Both the position numbers and the translations under genes were made by a program. A stretch of DNA of 64,000 nt, from positions 198,054,841-198,118,840 of the forward strand of contig NC_081408.1 in NCBI RefSeq assembly GCF_030272615.1. Direction: 5' to 3'. Origin of the DNA: Cryptomeria japonica. Lineage: Eukaryota; Streptophyta; Pinopsida; Cupressales; Cupressaceae. Positions 1-10,894 of the stretch are shown here, one piece after another. Within the stretch, counting starts at the first letter, position 1. Each line of letters starts with the position of its first letter. The notes beneath the pieces were generated by a model. That model saw only the letters and a program-made list of their open reading frames with translations. It had not been told where the DNA came from and made no database searches.

Positions 1-2
1 AT

Positions 3-197
3 GGTTTATATTGTCCCACTATTGGTTCTGTTACTCTTCCCGTTGAGGTTGGTACTAAGTGCTCAAATGTCATTTCTTCTAACATTCTTACATTGGATCA
101 ATTTCATGTGAAGTTGGGACATCCTTGGCTCTATTCCATGAAAGCAATCCCTTCTACTATTCATAAGTATTTAAAATTCTCTCTTAATGAAAAATAA
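3..197 (+). pseudogene. Ty3-type retropepsin fragment (C-terminal part)
   Basis: An open frame runs in from the left edge and ends at TAA 195-197. It reads as the C-terminal half of a Ty3/gypsy aspartic protease: a GSVTLPVEVGT strand, then KLGHPWLYSMKAIPSTIHKYLKF. The same block, with VGPVTLP and LLLGRPWIHSMQVVPSTLHRQVKF, occurs in the protease of R4 (22041-25181), so this fragment belongs to the same Tat-like lineage. The G-R-P-W of the family is changed to G-H-P-W here. The catalytic D-S/T-G part would lie left of the window. No reverse transcriptase follows it, as in R4. It may be the end of a pol-less element or a truncation; the lineage is fairly certain, the element boundary is unknown. 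Confidence 0.65.
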
Positions 198-629
198 TAA
201 TTAATCATAGCATGTACCAACCCACGGTGAGGTGTGGAGATGTTAATCTTGATTATTTTTGGTCTAAACAATTTGAACCTCGTAAACCTAGAAGTTATTA
301 TCACTGTTTAGAAAATTGGGTACTCTTGTCCCATAGTCGGCAAAAAATATGCAAAAGTGTGTTTGGCATGGCCTTGTTGCCCCTGTTTTTCTTGGGTCAA
401 AAGAGGGCTTAAGATTTTTGAATTTTAACCCTTTTGCCTATGTTTTTTTAAACCCCCATGTTCTATTCCTGCATTACTTTTTCCACTTAAGGAAGGATCT
501 GTCTATCATGAAAAGTGTCCCTCCCATTAGATTTTCCCTAGGCGGTCTTTTAAATATTTTCAATCTTTACGCCTTTACCTATGTTCGGTTTTAATCTTTG
601 TTGGGCTCTTTAATAATTGTGCAACTCAA
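198..629. other. Non-coding sequence after the protease fragment
   Basis: Short open frames of 66 and 81 codons occur here, but they overlap each other in different frames and show no motif I recognise. The stretch is probably decayed element sequence following the protease fragment. I see no LTR end, primer site or RNA gene. Confidence 0.4.
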
Positions 630-1880
630 TGTTGATCCTACAGTTGCCATTGTTTCACTGGGTAAAGATGCTTGCAGGTTAGTGTTCGTGAAATTGCGAA
701 AAGGGTAAGTAGCCTTGACCAGAGGATTGTCCATCAGATTAAAAGACTCCATCTTGTATTGGATCCAACAGCTCGCGTTGCTTCGCTAGCCCAAGATGCA
801 CGTGATTTACCTTTTGCGAAATAGTGAAAGAGTTGGTGGGTCCCAGAGGTGAGCGTTTCCTTTGGTTAAAGGATGATTAGTTCAGAGAAGATCAATGATG
901 GGAATTGATTCGTAGCCAAAAGATGCATGTGTTTTACCTTTTGCGAAGTAGCGAAAAGGTGGAGGGCCCGGGCAAGGTCATCAAAACAAGGATAACAGAC
1001 GAGCAGGTTTCTAAGATCTAACAGTGGTCGTTGCTTCATGAAGAAGAGTTGCCTAAGATTTAAGGTCTGTGAAGTAGCGAAAAGGTCAGTGGGCCCAAAG
1101 GACAAGCAGGTCATAGTTTTTAAAGACCGATTAAATAGAAGTTAATCAGATAGCTCATGTGGATTCGTAGCCTCAAATCAAACGGAGATTAATGATCACG
1201 AAATAGAGAAATGATGTGGTGGTCACATGGAGGATGACTTGGCAAGATAGATGGGTTGCTCCATGGAAAGAATTAGTGACTTGTCAGATGCACGTGGCTC
1301 CAAAGGGTAGTTGAGGGCCCGCATTGATTTAACTAGCGGTTATGTTGAAAAAGGTAAAGTAAAACATGTGGCAGCCTTAGAATGGAACCCGATGGAATTA
1401 TAAGAGTGAATAGTCAACTGCCACATGACATTTATTAGCCAATGATGAAACAAAGAAAGTGGTCTCCAAGATGAGGGCCCTCTTTAAAGGTCTGAGCATG
1501 TTAAATGGTGTTCATCTCAAGGTGGATCCTATGGTTGTCATTGTTTTGCAGGCTGAAGATGCCTGCAGTTTAGCCTTCACGAAATGGCAAAAACCATTAG
1601 CTGTCATGGTTGTGCGTGGTTAGTTAAGAAGACTAGTGGTTGTTGTAGGAAGTAAAGATCGAGCAAGTAGATGATGATCTGATGGCCGACATTGTTTCGT
1701 GTGGTAAAAGTGCACAAGGTTTAAGGTCCACAAAGTAGCAAAAAGAAGGTAGGGCCCGTCACTAATACAAAGGGACCGGAAGGAGTAAAGGCAGTGTAAG
1801 TTTCCAAGGATCCAATGATCATCATTGCTTCGTGAAGGAAAGGTGCAAGGTTTTTAAACTTTGTGAAATGGTGAAACAAT
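630..1880 (+). repeat. Degenerate tandem repeat, period about 130 bp
   Basis: A motif of about 70 bp recurs with starts near 631, 759, 890, 1014, 1144, 1521, 1674 and 1806; the 1014-1521 gap fits four periods. Its core is GGATCC-like, then TTGCTTCGTG, then AAAGATGCAC, then GCGAAATAGCGAAAAGG. Best copies end at 697-705, 947-958 and 1073-1084. Most units are followed by a GGGCCC-type hexamer (for example near 964, 1097, 1314, 1473 and 1752). Copies are strongly diverged, so this is old. Found by eye; unit boundaries are approximate. Confidence 0.6.
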
Positions 1881-2208
1881 GAAACAAAGAAAAACTCGGA
1901 AGGCTTGTGATCTGTTGGAGCTCATTTTTTAATTCAATTTGCAAATTCAATTCTGAGGTGACGGTTGGAGCATGTGGGATTAACTTCTCAATTCAATGCT
2001 AAGTTGTCGTATTAAGGTCCACATCAATTGAATGTTAGCATCATTTTGACAAGTTTTTTGCAGAGGAGTTGGTGCAGAGCAAGTTTCTTCAAGCGGGTAA
2101 TAGGTTTTTATGTTTTTCTTGCTAGTTGAAGTCTGAAAATCAGTGTTACTGTGTGAATTGCCTCATTAAAGTTTTATGTAAATCTCAATTGATAATTGCA
2201 TTAACGGG
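1881..2208 (+). other. Leader-like sequence upstream of reading frame Z
   Basis: No ORF of note. It contains TTTTTTGCAG at about 2053 and several GT-containing donor-like sites (for example GGGTAATAGG near 2097), so a spliced leader is conceivable but unproven. The first ATG of frame Z at 2209 sits in the context GGGATGG. Confidence 0.3.
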
Positions 2209-5200
2209 ATGGCACCAAGAAGGGATTTCATAGGGAAGGTAAATTACCAAGATAGGAATATATGTGATGACTTCCTGGAACAACTAACTATGTCTACCAA
2301 TGTCAGGGCCAAAGCTAAAGAATTGGTACCAAAAAACCCTCATTTAAGAATTGGAGATAGTCTATATGATAAAGGCAATTGGTTAAGGGATCCATAGATA
2401 GGGATATCAGGTCTAGGAATTTTCAAGGTAAGTTTTGGTCAGAGACATTCCTTGCCCCATTAAATAGTGTATAGGAATTGAATGTGGTAAAGATCGTAGT
2501 CCCCGACGTCTTCATGTATGTAGATTTGTTGACCCTGATTGCACAAAATTATGACCCTATAGCCAAATGTATTAGAAATATAAAAGGAGCAGCCTTAATT
2601 GAGATCAATGATGATGAGTTCAAGAAGGTTTTCAAGCTCAGTGAAGTGTCCAATTATCTAGAGCCTATCAACTTTGAGACACTTGCACAAGTCTACAATG
2701 TGCAAAGGGATCACCTTAAGAGTGGCCCACTGAAAGAGTATTTTGTCAAGATAGGAGGGTTAACTATTGTAGGCCCCAGTACCATGGAACCTTTCTCCCT
2801 GAACTTGTTTACTCTAAGGGATAAGGGCATGTACTGGTCACTTTGTCAGATTTTTGGAGAATATGTTGAGAAAAACATGCCAACCCATTATATGCTGATG
2901 ATAGTACAGATTCTGAATCACTCTTTGGCAGTAACATTTGACTATGCCCCTTACCTCACTGATGCAATTCATGAAGGGCTAGTAGGCATAAAAAATGGTA
3001 AGGTGGATAGGCCTTTTGGATGGTACTCCCTTCTCATGCACATGTTTTTATTCAAAGGTGCTGATTATTTTGCTAGTGAAATGGAACTAGTAAAGAAAAA
3101 AGATGGTGAAGAGATGTCAATGCAATTATAGAGCACCATTCTGTCCTAGGATAGAGAAGACGCTAGTTACCTAAAGTTTTATAGGTGCTTTGCATCTAAA
3201 ATTAGGATTCTCTTGTGTGCAGAAAACCCTAGGATCCCTAAGGCTCTCTTAGAATTCCTCAGGCCCAAGGAGTTTGCTGAAGGTATTAAGATTGTTCATA
3301 ATTGGGGTGATATGTATTTGTACCCTGTTTCTACAGTTTTCAGAGTTTATGGTTTCAAAGGCACTCCATATTTATTGCCTTATCAAATCCCATTGAAGAT
3401 AGGGATTGCAGAAATCTTAAGGTAGATTGGAGGTGCGCAAGAGGAAGAGTTGACAAATAGAGGTAAAGGGACTATTTTCCCAACTATTACCATGGCTCAT
3501 CATTTTATGATCACCAAAGGTGGTTGGAAGTGTTTTGAAGAATTCTTTAAACCATATAGGTTGTCTACTATAGTTTCAAGATTTGCAGACCCTGAATATT
3601 TTTTCAATGGTAGGTTTAGAAAGAGAGCAGTATGTAAAGGTAGGCCACACCAATTTCATTTCCTTGAAGATTTGATTAGGAATGAATTCAAATTGGATGA
3701 GTAAGAATTGAGGAAAGAGAAGTGGGTGGCATACAAAAGGGCTCTTGACTTCATTCATCAATTTGATAGTAGTTATGACCCTCTTTCTAGTTTTAATCCC
3801 TTCGAGGAAAAAATCAAATTCTTAATTCTTTATTTTGAAGACCTCATGCAAACTTTGAAAGAAAAGAGGGAGGATATAATGAGAGATGATCCTAATAGGG
3901 TTAGATTGGTTCTAGCTAAGCCTGCCTTTTCTAAGGCTATCCCACCAAGTGATTATGTAATGCACAAGAAATCAAAATACAGTGTGATGATACCAATGAC
4001 TGGTGAGCCTTCTACTTGAAAGGGGAAAAGAGAAATTGAAGATGTCATTGACATCCAAGAATCCCCTAAAAGTCAAAGAGTAGAGAAGGAAGTGCAAACC
4101 AATGAGCCTCTGTATAGTCCATCTCAATCCCCTATCCACATAGGAGATGAGTAGGTGGTGGTCGAACGGTTGTTATAGTTAGGGAGTCTCGGGGAGATTG
4201 CCTACACATATGAGGAAACACAAGAGGGGATGCTAGAAGAGCCACCTAGTGCTGAGATGAACATGACTGAAGGTGAGTTCAAAGGTAAAGAGCTAGACCT
4301 AACTATCAAGCAAGCTAGTGAGGAGTTCTTAGCTGATAGTAACTTTGTTACAATAGGGGCCTTCATACAATTTGTATGGAAACAAAACATGGAACAATTT
4401 AATGCCAGATGTGAAAAAAGGAAGAGTGAGCAGCCTCACAAAGATGCAACTTTGGTGGAGGAAGAGGTAAAACAAGAAATGATTGAAGAATTCAAGGCCA
4501 TTACTCCTGAAAAGGGAAGAGAGATGGTATCAAAGGCTAGTGTTTTAATCCTCCCTGAGTGGGATATAGTTGATGCTCTGGTACTTATGAGGAAACACAA
4601 GAGGGGATGCTAGAAGAGCCACCTAGTGCTGAGATGAACATGACTGAAGGTGAGTTCAAAGGTAAAGAGCTAGACCTAACTGTCAAGCAATCTAGTGAGG
4701 AGTTCTTAGCTGATAGTAACTTTGTTACAATAGGGGCCTTCATGCAATTTGTATGTAAACAAAACATGGAACAATTTAAGGCCATATGTGAAAAAAGGAA
4801 GAGTGAGTAGCCTCACAAAGATGCAACTCTGGTGGAGGAAGAAGTAAAACAAGAAATGATTGAAGAATTCAAGGCCATTACTCCTGAAAAGGGAAGAGAG
4901 ATGGTATCAAAGGCTAGTGTTTTAATCCTCCCTGAGTGGGATATAGTTGATACTCTAGTACTTGAAGCGGTCAAGAAAGAAACCAAGCCTATGGAAGGAG
5001 TGGCATTCAGCAAAGATAATGTTGCTTTAGTCATGTAGTCTTTGAAAAAGGATGAAAATAGAAGAAGAAAATATGCCTCAGATTCTAGTTTCCTAGGAGG
5101 CATGATTGTGAAAAGAGTCCAAGATACAGGGGTGGTAGAAGCTGCTAGTACCATTTTAGAAACTGCAAAATTTAGTGTAGCAGTGGCAGAAAAGGAGGCA

Positions 5201-6214
5201 AAGGAAAAAGCTAATCTCCAGTTGAAAATGGAAACAATCTTGAAGGCTTATAATGAGGCCAAAGAAGGAATAGCAAACCAAGATAGTATCATTTCTAGAC
5301 TTCAGAGTCAGTTGCTAGGACATCACCATCAAGGTGAGTCCTCTACTCTAATGATAGCTTCTTCTCCAGCAAGACCTCCACCTACAAGTCCTATCATAGA
5401 ATATCCCCCTTCTCTTATGCCTTCTGGTTTCTAATCAACTGAAACTATTCAACATGAGTTGGAAAAGTTGAAATAGGCTCAAGCCCTATTTGCAAGTAAG
5501 TATGAGGAGAAGGTAAAGGCCACAATTTTAAATTTTTCTGATTCAGTTAGGGCCTCTATCGTACATATTTCTATGAAGAGGATTCTAAACATTTTGACTG
5601 AATTAACAGAAGATGAGACCACTTTGGAACCTATTCTGAATAAGTGGATGCCTAGGGGAAAGGAGTTAGAGCTTATGTGTTCATCCCATGTAGATGTAGA
5701 GGCAAATGACAATCTCAGATCCACTTGTGAATTCATAAAAGAAATGAATATACTCTCAAAAGAAAGGGCAGGTGTGAAGAGAAAAGCCCAATTGTATAGG
5801 AAGGAATATTCTAATAAAAAATATGACTTGTTCCTCGGAGGTTTTGTTGGTCCAACTCAGCCAAAAGAGGAGAAGGCATGGCTGGAAGATCTAGACCACA
5901 AATTGTCCCAAAGGGTTAATGAAATCATCAACACTGATGTCACATCCTTCTTTGTCAAGACAATTGAGGAGATTGAAAAGGTAAAGTCACATTATGGTTT
6001 CAAAGAAACAAAAATTGGGCAGTTAAGGGTCACTTGGAAAAGGCTAAAAGGGATGAAGAAGAAGATTGTTAGCTTCTCTTGGCTGAGTGATGACATGTTT
6101 CAGGAGTGGAAGGACAAGTATGCTAGACAAAGAGAAGATATTATAGAACAGTTAGAAGATGTTGCAGTGAAAACACAAACTGAAGAGGCCGATGATACTA
6201 AAAAGGACTTGTAA
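2209..6214 (+). pseudogene. Decayed long ORF 'Z' (about 1,200 codons), possibly an ORF2-type passenger protein
   Basis: I do not recognise the family with certainty. Open pieces follow each other as one ancestral frame: frame 1 from ATG 2209, frame 3 from about 2403 to 4586, then frame 2 to the stop at 6214. The shift near 4587 is caused by a 377-bp tandem duplication. Premature stops include 2395-2397, 3129-3131, 3423-3425 and 4017-4019. The N-terminal 2478-3131 piece (217 codons) is a mixed alpha-helical region containing PFGWYSLLMHMFLF, which resembles the FGQLLVGLFFYF block of R1 ORF2. The middle is acidic, and the C-terminal part (5042-6214) is charged and coiled-coil-like. The architecture (folded N-terminus, charged middle, coiled-coil end) matches the R1 and R2 ORF2. 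Candidate families to test are the plant mobile domain and the putative plant transposon protein family. No flanking LTR is visible, so it may be a remnant of another element or a dead host gene. Confidence 0.5.
4210..4963 (+). repeat. 377-bp tandem duplication inside ORF Z
   Basis: The segment 4210-4586 is repeated directly at 4587-4963. Both start with TATGAGGAAACACAAGAGGG, encode the MLEEPPSAEMNMTEGEF segment, and end at the LPEWDIVD segment followed by GTACTT. The copies differ at only about a dozen positions, so the duplication is younger than most of the decay. Because 377 is not divisible by three it puts the downstream coding sequence in another frame. Confidence 0.85.
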
Positions 6215-7940
6215 CTGTTTCTTGAAGGATATTGCGGTTTGTGACAAACTTTTCTTAGGAATGTCTGAAGCTTGTATGCATCTATGATATTATAAATGGA
6301 TACCAAGACTAGTAAAAAGCATCACAAGAATTTTTGTAAAGAAACTCTGCAGAAATATATCTAGGTTTTTCTAGCTTTTATAGAGAACACTGTGAGTCAT
6401 GTAAAAAATGTTTTCAAAAAGAATATAAAGATACAAATCAATACTTTTCGGGCCTAAATCTGTGTTGTCTTCTGGTGTGCATTCGTTAATTTGTTGGTTT
6501 CATTTGAATAGTCTCGGGTTATTTGATTGAACATGGATTGTAAGGCAGTCATATGGATATGTTTCTAGCTTTTCTCTTCAAGGAAGAGGAATTAAAAATG
6601 CATGAAATATCTCTATCAGTAAATCAATTGTTTGCTCATTTTGAATTTGATAACAGTTTTAGTTTTAAGAAGATAAAACTCATGTATATGTGGGGCATGT
6701 ATGGGGTTAACATAAGGTCGAGGTGATGAAATGTATGAGGTTATTCAGTTTTGGAGCTTTAATTTGATTTGGGTGACTTTGTAGCCCGAGATAAGGCACT
6801 GGTATCTAATTGTGGGATTCTTTCTATCTTTCTTGAAGATCAATATTGAAAATGAATACAAGTTTTTTCTTTTAGTGTTTCAGTTTCATTGAGGTGATGA
6901 AATCCACGGGTTTTTTAGCATTGGTTTACTGTGGATCTCAATCTTAAAGTGTGAAAATATTCATAGAAGGTATACCCACCTGAACTTTGGATAAGTTTAA
7001 AGTGTAGAAGGTCTCAAAACCTTGTTATATGTTACTCTTGAGTTCTATTTCCCCGATCTCTTTATATTCAAACATAGTTATTTTATTTCTTACAGGAAGG
7101 ATAGAAGGGAAATCAAAATTTGAGACTAAAAGAAGTGATGCTATTTTTCAATATTATAAAAAGTGAAAGAATGAGATGATCTTATCTTTGAGTAAGCCTA
7201 GAGATACTAGACCTATTCCTCCTCCTTATGATGGACCCAGTCTCCTTCCTACACCCTCTTTTCCTCCTTTATGTGCTCCATTTCTGCCTCCTACATTTTA
7301 CAAAAGGAAGCCCCCGACATCTCCTATCTTTCAACCTAAAATACATTCTCCCATGTGTCCTTATTTAAAGGAAGAGGAGAAGACTATTCCATTTGATCTG
7401 TGTAAGAATTTGTCAAATATAACCAAGATCTAGAGCACAATGAATAACACAAATAAAAGACAAGAGATTGACAAGAACAAAACTGTATTCTCATCAAGAT
7501 GCAAAATATGATCAACTGGATTAACCATACAAAGAAGATGAGTCTTCTTATAAATTAAAGGCCATATGGATATGTGAGCACACGGACATGATGTTAGTTC
7601 CTCCAATTGAAATCTCATATTTACCCAAGAATTAACCTTCTTCTATCATCAAAAATATAAGATCATCAGCCAATTGACAACAATTACCAATGAGATAGGC
7701 AATTCTCCTACTCTTCGAGCTGTGCAAAACCTAGGTGGGTAACATTTAACAATACCGTTAGATTGACAACTGCTAATAATAGGTATTGCTTTATAATAGA
7801 TCATTCTTTGTGAAATTGCTTAAAATATAGCCACACTATATTCATCAGAGGCTCTATTCTAAGTTTGTATCATGATATTCACTCCTGAGAGAAAATATTT
7901 ACACTAAAACACTTATCTACTTAACAAATAAAGGAAAAAT
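6215..7940. other. AT-rich flanking DNA without a recognisable gene
   Basis: This lies between decayed ORF Z and the R1 5' LTR. It contains one proline-rich open frame (7176-7433, 85 codons, with PPPYDGPSLLPTPSFPP) that I cannot assign and that may be chance. With R1 removed the sequence would join 15595-16329, which is the DNA into which R1 and R2 inserted. Confidence 0.45.
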
Positions 7941-9125
7941 TGTTGGCATTTTTTATGATTATGTTGTTATTGTCATTGATGGACACACACTTACATTGAG
8001 ATCACTTTTTATATGTATGAGTTAAAGCTCAACCGGAATTTGTTCCAACTGGTATGATGCATTATAGACTTTAGACTATCGATGTTTTACAGAAAGTGTT
8101 TACCTGTCTGAAGTTGTATGAAGACCCCAAGCGGTTTGAGGATCTCAAGCGGTACAAGGGATCAAAGCGGAAGAACACATATTTCCCAGTCTTCATTTTT
8201 TGTCTAACCGGCAACCAGTATTTTGTGTAAATCAATATTTTGTATGAGCTGGTAATACTCTGTGATGAGTTACCAACCGGCATTTTGTGATAAGTTACCA
8301 TCCACCGATTGTTTGACGATGCCGACACTCTGGCGGTGCTTCTTGTGTCATGTTACCAAGTATGTCTATATTCATTAAACCTAGGAAAATGGATTGTAAA
8401 CCTATTGGACCAACATGAAATCAAATTCCTTTATAAGGACATCATGTCTAGGGTTTTAGGTTGTTGCTAGGGTTTAAGGTGGTTGATGAGTTTTTTTTGT
8501 AAGCATAATCTTAACTAAGAAGATCAAGTTTGTGAGTTGTAACAGAGTGAGAGTTACTGAAGACTGAAGTAATGCTGAAATGCATTAGCTATGAGCCATA
8601 GTGGATCTAATAAAGCAACCTGTGCCATTTGCTAGATCATTCACTTGTTGATTACTCACATCTTTGACAAGTTTGAAGCTCTTAACCAGGTAGGCTCAGA
8701 GAAGCCTTTGTAAAATCCTCTAACAAGGTGGTTCACATCTGTGGATCTAAAATCCTCTAGCAAGGTAGTCTTTGATCGGACTTATCTCCTACGAGAGGTT
8801 GAGATTCCTAATAGGATCTGTTTTGGTAACGAACATTGTATGACCTTAACTGGTCTGACCTTAACCAGTCTGGTTCCTATTCTGCAGATAGTTACTTATG
8901 AGTTTCATCTCACCATGGTTTTTCCCATTTGGGTTTCCACATCAAATATCTTGTGTTATGGTGTTATTGCTTCTGTGGGTGAATGTTTTATTTGCTATTT
9001 GGTTTGCATGTGTATTAACTGGTTTATTTATTAAACTATTTTATTGGTTTATTATTAGACTGTTTAAGTGTTTAAATATAGTGTTTTTCAGTAAACTAAT
9101 TCACCCCCCCTCTTAGTATTCATCA
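7941..9125 (+). repeat. R1 5' LTR
   Basis: It begins TGTTGGCATTTTTTATGATT and ends TTAGTATTCATCA just before the primer site. It matches 14411-15594 nearly base for base, with a visible scatter of substitutions. A GGTTTTTCCCATTTGGG then TTTCCACAT block (8919-8942) and a C-rich run before the end are shared with the LTRs of R2 and R7. Confidence 0.92.
8429..8437 (+). promoter_or_regulatory. Putative TATA box of R1 5' LTR
   Basis: CTTTATAAGG is the best TATA-like element in the LTR. It is preserved in the 3' LTR (about 14899-14908), upstream of the shared R/U5-like block. Transcription start not determined. Confidence 0.45.
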
Positions 9126-9127
9126 AT

Positions 9128-9139
9128 TGGTATCAGAGC
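9128..9139 (+). other. R1 primer binding site (initiator tRNA-Met)
   Basis: TGGTATCAGAGC lies 2 nt after the 5' LTR. It is the classic complement of the 3' end of initiator methionine tRNA used by most plant copia elements. Confidence 0.93.
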
Positions 9140-9175
9140 CAATCTTTCCATAAGTCTAATCTCTTGGAAAGAGAT

Positions 9176-10451
9176 ATGGGGGAATACACTATGAGGGAAC
9201 TTACTCACTAGCTCACTCAGTCTGAGCAAGCCTATGATGAACTCATGGTAAAATATAAGGCCTCTCAGGCAAAAAGGAGAGAACATGCTAAAAAACTGAT
9301 GGAGATATTTGAAAATAGTTCTTCTGATAAAGTGGGTATGGAAGCCCTAATTCAAGAAGTAAAAAAGCTAAATGAATCAAACTCCAACATAAGAAAGGAG
9401 TTGGAAGGACTGACTATTCAAATGTGTCAAGAGCTTGAGAATCAGAGGAAAGCTAAAGATCTGGTGAAGGACAAAGATCATGAGATCTCCAAGTTGAAGC
9501 AAGAGATCAGTGCACTTACTACTCACCTTCATGAGAGAAGAATGGAAAAATAAGAAGTACAAGGTGAACTAAACATAGCCATCTCTAAGAATGCAAACTT
9601 GATGGAGACAAATGCTGCTATTTCCAAAGAACTCTCTGAGTCAAAGGAAATACTTGCTAAATTCAACAAGAGTGTTGTTAAGCTAGAGCAAAAGCTTGAA
9701 TCAGCCAAACTGGTAAAGAATACCAATGGACTTGGTTTCTCTGGTCATGAGGAAGGTGAGACCTCAGGTGCAAATGCTGAAGCATCAAAGAAGCAGCCAA
9801 CATTCAAAGGTAAAGGTAAGAAAAAATTCAAACCTATTTGCTTTAACTGGCTTAAAGAAGGACATACTGCCAATGTATGTAGGAGAAAACCCTATAATAA
9901 TTTTCCTTACTTTATAAACAATGTACCTAGATCTAATAAGTTCAATGGTAATTGTTATGCATGCAACAAGTTTGGGCATAAAGCATCTAAATGCAGGGCT
10001 ATTATGAACAACACTGGAAGATATTCTTAGAGGACTCAAGGAGTTGGTCCAGAATCTTTTGTGAACCAGTACCCCAACTGGTTTAATACCTATAATCATC
10101 AGTCAAGTAGTGGTGGGTATCAAGTGGTAACTAGATGGAGAGAAAACTATTGAATTTGCCATGGTCATGGTCACCCTACTGCAACATGCATAAGGAAGAA
10201 TGGAAACATGAATAATGGACCTTGAAGAGCATCTGGAATGGTTTGCTATCATTGTAACAAACCGGGTCACTCAGCAAGATTCTGTAGAAGTAGAAAGAGT
10301 ATCGAATGATATATTGGTCACTCTGGAAGGAAAAATTAATGTTGAAACCATTCAAGCGAATATGAACAAAACCTGGAAGAAGAAACTAGCAATGTTGCAA
10401 GAAGAACTGGTTTCTGCACCTAGTATGGAAATCATGGAACTGGCAAACTAA
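9176..10451 (+). pseudogene. R1 gag, decayed
   Basis: Nucleocapsid/capsid-like polyprotein that would package the RNA. The frame opens at ATG 9176 (MGEYTMREL), 36 nt past the primer site. The first 200 residues are highly charged and coiled-coil-like. Zinc knuckles follow: CFNWLKEGHTANVC (second Cys changed to Trp, about 9838-9880), CYACNKFGHKASKC (about 9956-9997) and CYHCNKPGHSARFC (about 10238-10280). A degraded CHGHGHPTATC lies between the last two. Stops interrupt it near 9209, at 9551-9553, at 10028-10030 and several times after 10150; the tail moves to frame 3 and ends at 10451 with an NKTWKKK motif. Multiple CCHC boxes of this type are usual in copia Gag of this style. It is inactive in this copy. 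Confidence 0.8.
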
Positions 10452-10894
10452 TCATCAGAAAAGCTTAGGGGGAGCAAACAGTGAAATGTTTCGAACCCCC
10501 GGTTTACACTAGTAAAAGACCTTAACCAGTATGTGATACCTGTCATTTGGTAGAAGACTAGAAACGGTAAAAGGCAAATTAGGGTTTATGCTCTAATTGT
10601 GGAGCATTAATTATAGTAGGTGAGGAATATGCTTAAAACGGATTTTCAAATCATTTCTCACTATCATTTTTCAAGAAAAGAAGCTTTTCAAGTGCAGAGC
10701 GAAGAAAAAGTGATTTGTGTTGCGATTCAAAGAAATTTCAAAACCCTGAAGAAGATTCAGAAGCAAATATCAAATGGTCAAGAGAAGAATTCAAAGCGGT
10801 GATTCAGCAACTGACGAAGTGTGAGGCGAGGTGGAATTTACAAACCCTAAATTCTAAATTTTTGAAAGGTATTTCTCAAGTTTTATGTTTTACC
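10452..10894 (+). other. Spacer/leader between R1 gag and ORF2
   Basis: No long coding motif. It opens with an AGGGGGAG purine motif (10467-10474), the same core as the element's polypurine tract, then becomes an ordinary leader-like sequence up to the ORF2 start in the context ACCATGG. Two short open frames (10620-10802 and the first part of 10715-11191) lie here; I treat both as leader. Confidence 0.5.

Noticed and set aside
7176-7433. Proline-rich 85-codon ORF as a host gene
   Set aside because: Short, no recognisable domain, no supporting promoter or homologue visible; chance ORF cannot be excluded.
8741-9116. Overlapping ORFs with hydrophobic stretches resembling membrane segments
   Set aside because: They lie inside the R1 5' LTR and the matching 3' LTR does not keep them as coding.
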